Source of the DNA: Anaerolineae bacterium
GTDB lineage: Bacteria > Chloroflexota > Anaerolineae > UBA4142
DNA: 5,096 bases
Direction: 5' to 3'
Assembly (NCBI GenBank): GCA_027457205.1
Contig: DAIDTM010000569.1
Coordinates: forward strand, 1-5,096
A model generated the notes under the pieces. The model did no database searches and was not told the DNA's origin. It was given only the letters and a program-made list of their open reading frames with translations. Of the stretch, positions 1-4,670 are shown one piece after another. Within the stretch, counting starts at the first letter, position 1. Each line of letters begins with the position of its first letter. The position numbers and the translations under genes were made by a program.

Positions 1-548
1 CCGACGTGCAACAGAATGAATCCGCCGACGATGAGCGAGTCGCGGCGAATCGCCCCGGCGCGCACGCGGGGATCGAGCAAAACGTTTTCATGGATATTGA
101 ATGCCGGGTCTTTGCGGATGAAACGCCGAACGAGAAAGAAAATCACTCCAATGAGCACGCCAACGCTGAGCAAATCGGCCGCGAGGTTGTAGAGGTTGAA
201 TAGCGGTGCGAGCGTCCAAGTCGATTGCGGATGAAGCGTTTCGTATCCGGTGAAATAACCCTCCGCTACATCCGAAAGATTGACGAGGAAATAGAACGAA
301 AAGCCCGCAAAAACCATAAAGTGAAAGAGACCAACGAGCGGGCGGTTGAACCAGACCGGCAAATTCGTGCCGATGACGAGTATTTGCGCGAAAAGTCGCT
401 CCTTGAGCGTCTTGACGACGTACGCCCATTCGGGACGACCGCGCCCGCGCGCGATGGCGCGCACAATCCGGTATGCGAGCACTGCCGTCCAAGACAGCAT
501 AGCAATGGCGAAAAGAATGAATCCGATTTTCTCAGGAAGCGTGAGCAT
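1..548 (-). CDS. Membrane-bound ETF-linked iron-sulfur oxidoreductase (EMO/DUF224-like), N-terminal part, 3' end outside window
   Basis: I translated this frame directly: it opens at ATG 548 and stays open to the window edge (182 complete codons). The start is backed by GGAG at 554-557, 5 nt upstream. The visible part is a membrane domain: hydrophobic segments at about residues 8-26, 72-92 and 122-140, and a fourth beginning near 171. Between them lie basic loops (around 25-38 and 141-145), suggesting those loops are cytoplasmic. His76 (GLFHFMVF) and His181 (LLHV) lie in hydrophobic segments and are candidate haem b ligands, as in NarI-like cytochrome domains. Proteins with a NarI-like N-terminus, two [4Fe-4S] motifs and HdrD-like CCG domains commonly sit beside etfBA in anaerobes and are proposed to pass electrons from ETF to quinone. 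Here the gene directly follows etfA, which fits. The iron-sulfur part would lie beyond position 1 and cannot be seen, so a plain cytochrome b or NarI-like subunit remains possible. Confidence 0.78.
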   Translation of the reverse strand, partial: MLTLPEKIGFILFAIAMLSWTAVLAYRIVRAIARGRGRPEWAYVVKTLKERLFAQILVIGTNLPVWFNRPLVGLFHFMVFAGFSFYFLVNLSDVAEGYFTGYETLHPQSTWTLAPLFNLYNLAADLLSVGVLIGVIFFLVRRFIRKDPAFNIHENVLLDPRVRAGAIRRDSLIVGGFILLHV

Positions 549-553
549 TGAAA

Positions 554-557
554 CTCC
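554..557 (-). promoter_or_regulatory. Ribosome-binding site of the membrane oxidoreductase gene
   Basis: On the minus strand the sequence reads GGAG, five bases, then ATG at 548. It fixes the start of a frame that runs off the window. It lies 11 bases downstream (in transcription order) of the GCCAAA palindrome. Confidence 0.7.
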
Positions 558-568
558 GGGTCAAATGT

Positions 569-641
569 GCCAAACAGCCAAACGCGCCAAAAACAATACC
601 TTGCCCTGTTGGCTTATTTGGCAAGCTCGGCATTTTTTGGC
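569..641. repeat. Intergenic palindrome built from GCCAAA/TTTGGC units, between etfA and the membrane oxidoreductase gene
   Basis: Read on the plus strand, GCCAAA occurs at 569-574, 577-582 and 586-591. After a 16-base spacer come GTTGGC 608-613, TTTGGC 617-622, CTCGGC 626-631 and TTTGGC 636-641. Spacing is 8-10 bp, mostly 9. The two halves are reverse complements at unit level, so the transcript could form a long imperfect hairpin. It fills most of the 99-bp gap between the etfA stop (648-650) and the downstream start. The motif is the one found at 4598-4666. Its role is unknown; mRNA stabilisation, partial termination or a non-functional repeat are all possible. Confidence 0.75.
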
Positions 642-647
642 ACGTTT

Positions 648-1625
648 TTATTTTGCCTCTTTGATTTTTTCAGTCAGCGCCGGCACCACATCGAACAAAT
701 CCGCCGCGATCCCATAGTGCGCGACGTCGAAGATGGGTGCTTTGGGATCAGAATTAATGGCGATGATCAATCCCGCATCGCGCATTCCCTCTAGGTGTTC
801 GGGCGCGCCGCTGATCCCGACGGCGAAGTACAATTTCGGTTTTACGGTGGCACCCGACTTGCCAACTTGCCGCGCTTTCGGCAGCCAGCCGTTGTCGACG
901 ATCGGCCGCGACGATGAGAGCACGCCGCCGAGCGCGTTCGCGAGTTCTTCCACAAGTTCGAGATTGTCCGCCGATTGAATGCCGCGCCCGACGCTGACGA
1001 GAATGTCTTGCTTCGTAATGTCCACGTCCGCCGCTTCCGGTTCGATGAGCTGCTTGAAGCGCACGCCCGCGCCGCCGTTGATTGATAACGGCGCTTTGAT
1101 TTCTTCTACTGGAGCGCCACCGGTTGCTTTGCCGGCATCGGCGCTGAACGAGCCGGCGAGAATCGAAACGACCAGTTGATCGCCGGTCGCTTCCGCGTCG
1201 GCGAAGAGTTTGCCGCCATAGATCTGCGCGGTCGCAACAATCTTGCCCTCTTCGACGCGCAGATTGTTGCAGTAGGCGATGAGCGGAATGTTCAACAACG
1301 CGGACACGCCCGCCGCGAGATCCATGCCCATCGAGGTATTGCCGATCATCAAGAGGCGCGGCGCGCGTTCGCGGACCAGTTCGCCGAGGGCGTGCTTGTA
1401 CGCGGTCGGATTGAAATTGGCAAGACGCACGTCCGCGACACACAGCACGCCGTCGGCTTTGCCGAGTTCGTCCGCGAGGCCAGCGCACTGCGAGCCGATC
1501 AACACCGCGTACAATTTCCCGCCGAGTGCATCCGCCATCTCGCGCCCTTTGCCGAGCATTTCAAAGGTGATGTCGCTGATCTTTCCTTTCAGTTGTTCGA
1601 CGACGACGAAAATATCGTTTGACAT
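648..1625 (-). CDS. etfA: Electron transfer flavoprotein subunit alpha
   Basis: A 325-residue EtfA, the usual length for the family. EtfA and EtfB form a soluble heterodimer whose alpha C-terminal domain carries the FAD that shuttles electrons from acyl-CoA dehydrogenases or similar donors to a membrane acceptor. Residues 1-190 fit the N-terminal ETF alpha/beta fold (opening MSNDIFVVVEQ). Residues 207-320 are the conserved FAD domain: VSVGRGI (211-217), SSRPIVDNGW (238-247), QVGKSG (253-258), AVGISGAPEHLEGM (268-281) and AINSDPKAPIFDVAHYG (289-305). These match the EtfA signature closely, with Arg240 and His277 at the usual positions. The start at ATG 1625 has GGAG at 1633-1636, 7 nt upstream. 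It follows etfB after a 70-bp gap holding a GTAAAACG palindrome. Sequence alone does not show whether it is a bifurcating or a simple ETF. Confidence 0.96.
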   Translation of the reverse strand: MSNDIFVVVEQLKGKISDITFEMLGKGREMADALGGKLYAVLIGSQCAGLADELGKADGVLCVADVRLANFNPTAYKHALGELVRERAPRLLMIGNTSMGMDLAAGVSALLNIPLIAYCNNLRVEEGKIVATAQIYGGKLFADAEATGDQLVVSILAGSFSADAGKATGGAPVEEIKAPLSINGGAGVRFKQLIEPEAADVDITKQDILVSVGRGIQSADNLELVEELANALGGVLSSSRPIVDNGWLPKARQVGKSGATVKPKLYFAVGISGAPEHLEGMRDAGLIIAINSDPKAPIFDVAHYGIAADLFDVVPALTEKIKEAK

Positions 1626-1643
1626 TGTGCTACTCCGGAATGC

Positions 1644-1699
1644 GTAAAACGTGAAATGTAAGATTCTACTTGGATTACGTTTTACGATTTACGTTTTAC
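1644..1699. repeat. GTAAAACG palindrome and direct repeat between etfB and etfA
   Basis: TACGTTTTAC is repeated exactly at 1676-1685 and 1690-1699 (period 14). The left arm at 1644-1657 reads GTAAAACGTGAAAT, and the reverse complement of 1687-1699 is GTAAAACGTAAAT. The arms therefore pair with a single extra G. The etfB stop codon (1696-1698) lies inside the right-hand unit. The element fills most of the 70-bp gap and ends 7 bp before the etfA ribosome-binding site. Function unknown. Confidence 0.7.
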
Positions 1700-2463
1700 T
1701 TCACCAACGCCTTCTCTTTCAAAATTCCAACCACGCGCTCCGCCACCGCGTTCGCATCGCCTTCAATCATCTCCGCGTGCCGACCGCTCTCGGGTTTGAA
1801 GAGACGACGGATGCGCACGCCTGCGTCGACCTGACCGTCCGTTGGCGTGACTTGGTTGATCTTCTTTTCTTTCATCATCGCGCGCACCTTGGAAATCGGC
1901 GCATAGCGCGGCGCTTGCGGCGCGGCTTGAATGCCCAGCACCGCGGGCAAGTCGACCTCAAATTCCGCGAGCATCCCGCCGGCATATTCCTTTCGCACGG
2001 TCGCGACCTTGCCGTTCACCGCGACGCCCGTGACGACGCTGACGTGTGGGATGCCCAGGTACGTCGCGAGCAGCACCGCGTTTTGTCCGTCCAGGTCTTC
2101 GACCGACTGGACACCGGTCAGAATCAAATCGTGCGGCATCGTCTTGATCGTCTCGGCGAATAGTTTTGCGGCTTGATGGCTCGTCGCGCCGCCGACGAAA
2201 TCACCTTCGATCTTGATTGCCTTGTCTGCGCCTTTCGCCAAGCAAGTGAATAGTGTGGTGTCGACTTCTGGCGTGTCGAGCGCAAGGCAAGTAACGGTCC
2301 CTCCGTTCTGTTCCTTCAGCAGTAGCGCTTGCTCGAGCGCCCAATCGTCAAACTCGTTGACGACGAGTTTCAAGTAATCGCGATTCAGGCCCGTGCCTTC
2401 GTCGTTCAATTCAAGCTCTTCAACCAAGTCGGGTACCTGCTTCATGCAAACGACAATATCCAT
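1696..2463 (-). CDS. etfB: Electron transfer flavoprotein subunit beta
   Basis: A 255-residue EtfB, normal length for the family. The N-terminus (MDIVVCMKQVPD) is the typical first strand, and FDDWALEQALLLKEQ (38-52) matches the conserved helix region. LILTGVQSVEDLDGQNA (113-129) is the nucleotide-binding loop that holds AMP in simple ETFs and a second FAD in bifurcating ones. VRKEYAGGMLAEFEVDLPAV (156-175) corresponds to the ETF-beta signature, and PRYAPISKVRAMMKEK (185-200) to the segment after it. ATG 2463 is supported by GGAGG 4 nt upstream. It is paired with etfA downstream and follows hdrCB, so electrons probably pass between the ETF and the Hdr-like proteins. The loop at 121-129 is not the familiar DD.NQTG of simple ETFs, so the bound nucleotide is uncertain. 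Confidence 0.95.
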   Translation of the reverse strand: MDIVVCMKQVPDLVEELELNDEGTGLNRDYLKLVVNEFDDWALEQALLLKEQNGGTVTCLALDTPEVDTTLFTCLAKGADKAIKIEGDFVGGATSHQAAKLFAETIKTMPHDLILTGVQSVEDLDGQNAVLLATYLGIPHVSVVTGVAVNGKVATVRKEYAGGMLAEFEVDLPAVLGIQAAPQAPRYAPISKVRAMMKEKKINQVTPTDGQVDAGVRIRRLFKPESGRHAEMIEGDANAVAERVVGILKEKALVK

Positions 2464-2467
2464 GGAA

Positions 2468-2472
2468 CCTCC
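2468..2472 (-). promoter_or_regulatory. Ribosome-binding site of etfB, abutting the intergenic hairpin
   Basis: GGAGG on the minus strand, 4 nt before ATG 2463. The base of the 2473-2542 palindrome touches it directly, so a folded hairpin in the mRNA would stack against, or compete for, the ribosome-binding region. Confidence 0.75.
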
Positions 2473-2542
2473 AATGACAAATTACAAATGAGCAAATGAC
2501 AAATCGGCGAGTTTGTCATTTGTAATTTGCTAATTTGTCATT
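2473..2542. repeat. Long AT-rich hairpin of TGACAAAT units between hdrCB and etfB
   Basis: The outer arms 2473-2484 (AATGACAAATTA) and 2531-2542 are perfect reverse complements over 12 bp. The inner arms 2493-2503 (CAAATGACAAA) and 2512-2522 are perfect over 11 bp. The loop is 8 bases (2504-2511, TCGGCGAG). The middle segments share CAAAT with a small offset. TGACAAAT also occurs as a direct repeat at 2475-2482 and 2497-2504. The hdrCB stop codon (2538-2540) lies in the outer arm. No T-run follows on the transcribed strand, so a standard intrinsic terminator is unlikely. Confidence 0.8.
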
Positions 2543-3821
2543 TCATGCTTTCGTCGACCAACTCGATAATATCTTTCACGACCAATTTGCCTTCGTTGCC
2601 GGTCGCTTTCACCGCATCTTCGAAACGCGAGACCTCGAACGGGCAGCAGACCGCAAGCACATCCGCGCCGGTCTCGACCGCTTCCATCACGCGGCGGTCC
2701 GACAGCCGCATCTTGGTGTAATCGCGCGAGAATGAGTCGGTCCACATTCCGCCGCCGCCGCCGCCGCAGCAATAGCCGTTCTCGCGGCAGCGTCCCATCT
2801 CGATCAAGTCTACACCTGGGATCGCGCGAAGCAAATCGCGCGGCGCGTCGTACTCGCCGTTGTGCCGACCGAGGTAGCACGGATCGTGGAAGGTCACTTT
2901 CAGGTTCAACGCTTTCTTCATCATCGGTTTCAGCGCGTCGAGCATCGGGCGCAGAAATTGGGTGTAATGCTGGACGTTGAAATTGCCGCCGTAGTTCGGA
3001 TAGAGATTCTTGAACGCGTTGAACTCGTGCGGACCGCTGACGACGAGTTTGTTGAACTGGTACTTGTTGAACGTCGCGATGTTCTGCTCCGCCAGCATTT
3101 CGAACAAGCCCTTCTCGCCGGCAAGCCGCTGCGAATCGCCGTCGTCTTTTTCTTCGATGCCGAGAATGCTCCAGTCGACGCCGAGCGCGCTAAACACGCG
3201 CGCCATCGCGCGCGCGGTGTCTTTCCCGCGCGGATGGTACGACGTGTACGTCGAAACGTACCACAGTACATCTACCGGTCGTTTGACCTGTGCCATGATG
3301 TTGACCGGTACGCCGGCGCCTTTCACCCAGTCCGCGCGCTTGCGCGGATTCTCGCCGAGCGGATTGCCGTAGCGCGCGGTGTTCTCCAGCGCCTTCTGCA
3401 ATTCGGACGGCACCGGTTTGTTCTGGTTGATCGCCACCTCGCGCACGGCGGGCATGATCTTGATCATATTCACTTCTTTGGGACAGACGCGCAGGCAATT
3501 CATGCAGGTGGTGCACAGCCACAGGTCGGGGTCTTCTGTCAGATCAACGCCGAGCTGGAGTTTCCGATAGATCTTGCGCGGGCCGTAATCGCCGACCACG
3601 TCGACCGGACACACCGGCACGCATTTTGCACATTGATAACAAAAGTCGATCGACTCGCCGCCGTTCAGCGACGCAACGAGATCCAGGTTCGTGAGATCAT
3701 AATCGGAGATCACGCGCGGCTCGAACATGCGATTCCAATGACCCTTGAGCTCGACATCGCGAATCGTCACGGATTCTTTTTCGACGACAATGGGTCCTTG
3801 CTTGACGCCCTTAATCGGCAT
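2538..3821 (-). CDS. HdrC-HdrB fusion iron-sulfur protein (HdrD-like) with degenerate CCG motifs
   Basis: A 427-residue soluble protein of the heterodisulfide-reductase-related family, in the domain order of HdrD. The HdrC-like part has two ferredoxin-type motifs: Cys61, 64, 67, 71 (CYQCAKCVPVCP) and Cys103, 106, 109, 113 (CTTCMNCLRVCP). Each should bind a [4Fe-4S] cluster. The HdrB-like part begins near residue 183. In that family each half carries C...CC...CxxC, binding a non-cubane [4Fe-4S] cluster. Here the first half has no cysteine: Thr191/Ser190, Asp226-Asp227 (EEKDDGD) and GPHE (263-266) replace them. The second half keeps Cys315, Cys351-Cys352 (followed by six glycines) and Cys393, but the last position is Glu396 (CPFE). 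Extra cysteines are Cys345 and Cys392. ATG 3821 has GGAGG 5 nt upstream and overlaps the preceding gene by 11 bp. It is likely an electron-transfer subunit acting with HdrA and ETF; classical heterodisulfide reduction looks unlikely. Confidence 0.93.
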   Translation of the reverse strand: MPIKGVKQGPIVVEKESVTIRDVELKGHWNRMFEPRVISDYDLTNLDLVASLNGGESIDFCYQCAKCVPVCPVDVVGDYGPRKIYRKLQLGVDLTEDPDLWLCTTCMNCLRVCPKEVNMIKIMPAVREVAINQNKPVPSELQKALENTARYGNPLGENPRKRADWVKGAGVPVNIMAQVKRPVDVLWYVSTYTSYHPRGKDTARAMARVFSALGVDWSILGIEEKDDGDSQRLAGEKGLFEMLAEQNIATFNKYQFNKLVVSGPHEFNAFKNLYPNYGGNFNVQHYTQFLRPMLDALKPMMKKALNLKVTFHDPCYLGRHNGEYDAPRDLLRAIPGVDLIEMGRCRENGYCCGGGGGGMWTDSFSRDYTKMRLSDRRVMEAVETGADVLAVCCPFEVSRFEDAVKATGNEGKLVVKDIIELVDESMK

Positions 3822-4587
3822 GATTTCCTCCGGTGATCTTCGCCTTGCGAATTCCGTGCGCCTTTTTGTCCCACACGCCCAGCAACCGCCGCGCCAGTTC
3901 GGGCAATTCAGGCATCACCTTGTTGAACTCGTTCGTCATACGCAGGCGCAAAACCGTGTACGTGTAAACGCCATAAACGCAGGCGAGAAAAACATCCGCG
4001 CCGAAAGTTTGCTGACCGAGGCGCGTAAACCCTGCGGCTTCGCCTGTCGCGTTCACGAACGCCATCGCCTCGCCGACCCTGAGATACGTTTCGCCGAGCG
4101 ACGGCGCGCGCAGATCGAAATCGTCCATCGTGACGAGTCGTAGCGATCCAGTTTCGGTGGCGGGATCCCACATCCAGCGCGTCCACAACCAATAGTCTTT
4201 GGGACGCGTATAGTGGAGCAGTTCACTTGCCAAATCGTAGCGCACGTTCTCGTCGAGGTCAGCAAAGGCGTCACAAAAACTTGGGAACCGCGCCGCGAGT
4301 TCCGCATCGCAGTAAATCAAATCGTGAATTTGATCGCCCAAGTCGTTTTTGGCATGCGCCGCGAGAATCGCATCAGATTTGCGCCGCACCGCGAAAATCA
4401 TCTTGAACAAGCCGCGCCAATCGTCGCGGGTCAAACGCGAGATTTGATCCGGCGCGAGCGCGGCTTGAAACCGCACGCTCTTTGCTGCGACCTCCTGCTC
4501 GATCGCGTCGAGTTCCTCGATTGTGATTTTCTGCATCGCCTCGCGCATGAACTCTTGCGCGCTGGGCGTATCGACGACTTGACCCAT
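3811..4587 (-). CDS. Unrecognised protein encoded between HdrA and HdrCB
   Basis: I do not recognise this family. From ATG 4587 it is 258 residues (MGQVVDTPSAQEF...). A longer reading from ATG 4650 would add 21 residues, but that stretch is the 9-bp-period GCCAAA palindrome read as coding (LAx repeats), so I reject it. Neither start has a clear ribosome-binding site. It appears soluble and largely helical, with no signal peptide and no CxxC cluster; the only cysteines are isolated (YCD, FCD, ACVYG). Notable are an acidic helix at about residues 20-36 and a tryptophan/tyrosine-rich stretch near residues 124-140 (LLHYTRPKDYWLWTRWMW). An aromatic, moderately hydrophobic segment near 196-216 (FGADVFLACVYGVYTYTV) could pack against a partner. 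It overlaps hdrCB by 11 bp, so translation is probably coupled and the protein is probably made in proportion to HdrCB. It could be an assembly factor, adaptor or extra subunit; this is inference from position only. Confidence 0.85.
   Translation of the reverse strand: MGQVVDTPSAQEFMREAMQKITIEELDAIEQEVAAKSVRFQAALAPDQISRLTRDDWRGLFKMIFAVRRKSDAILAAHAKNDLGDQIHDLIYCDAELAARFPSFCDAFADLDENVRYDLASELLHYTRPKDYWLWTRWMWDPATETGSLRLVTMDDFDLRAPSLGETYLRVGEAMAFVNATGEAAGFTRLGQQTFGADVFLACVYGVYTYTVLRLRMTNEFNKVMPELPELARRLLGVWDKKAHGIRKAKITGGNHAD
3827..3831 (-). promoter_or_regulatory. Ribosome-binding site of hdrCB, inside the upstream gene
   Basis: GGAGG on the minus strand, 5 nt before ATG 3821. It lies within the last codons of the upstream unknown gene (its Gly-Gly-Asn-His-Ala-Asp end), which stops at 3811-3813, after the hdrCB start. 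This is a typical arrangement for translational coupling. Confidence 0.8.
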
Positions 4588-4597
4588 AATCAAATCT

Positions 4598-4666
4598 GCC
4601 AAACTTGCCAAATAAGCCAAAGGTGCCAAATCGTTTGGCAAATTTGGCATGTTTGGCTATTTTGGC
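4598..4666. repeat. Perfectly phased palindrome: four GCCAAA units mirrored by four TTTGGC units, 9-bp period
   Basis: GCCAAA lies at 4598-4603, 4607-4612, 4616-4621 and 4625-4630. After the three bases TCG (4631-4633), TTTGGC lies at 4634-4639, 4643-4648, 4652-4657 and 4661-4666. Every unit starts exactly 9 bp after the previous one, and 27 of 33 positions in the arms can pair. The element occupies the gap between the hdrA stop (4671-4673) and the start of the next gene at 4587. Six T residues follow on the plus strand only (4667-4672), the wrong side for terminating this operon. It is related in motif and period to 569-641. Confidence 0.85.
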
Positions 4667-4670
4667 TTTT

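Noticed and set aside
1176..1622. Plus-strand open frame opposite etfA, and similar ones at 1651-2163 and 4213-4848
   Set aside because: All lie across confident minus-strand genes, show no domain-like sequence and cross the intergenic repeats in two cases.
2473..2542. CRISPR-like or mobile-element array at the TGACAAAT, GTAAAACG and GCCAAA repeats
   Set aside because: Units are only 6-12 bp, there are no unique spacers of constant length, and no transposase or target-site duplication is visible.
2751..2765. Trinucleotide repeat (GCC)5
   Set aside because: It encodes the glycine run after the CC pair in the second CCG motif, which is a normal feature of the family.
2538..3821. Methanogen-type CoM-S-S-CoB heterodisulfide reductase
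   Set aside because: The first CCG motif lacks all ligands and the second lacks one, while the neighbours are ETF and a quinone-type membrane oxidoreductase, pointing to a bacterial electron-transfer role.
2862..3836. Long plus-strand open frame of 324 codons opposite hdrCB
   Set aside because: It is antisense to a gene with clear iron-sulfur and CCG-family motifs, and its translation is Arg/His/Val-rich with no recognisable domain. It is a high-GC shadow.
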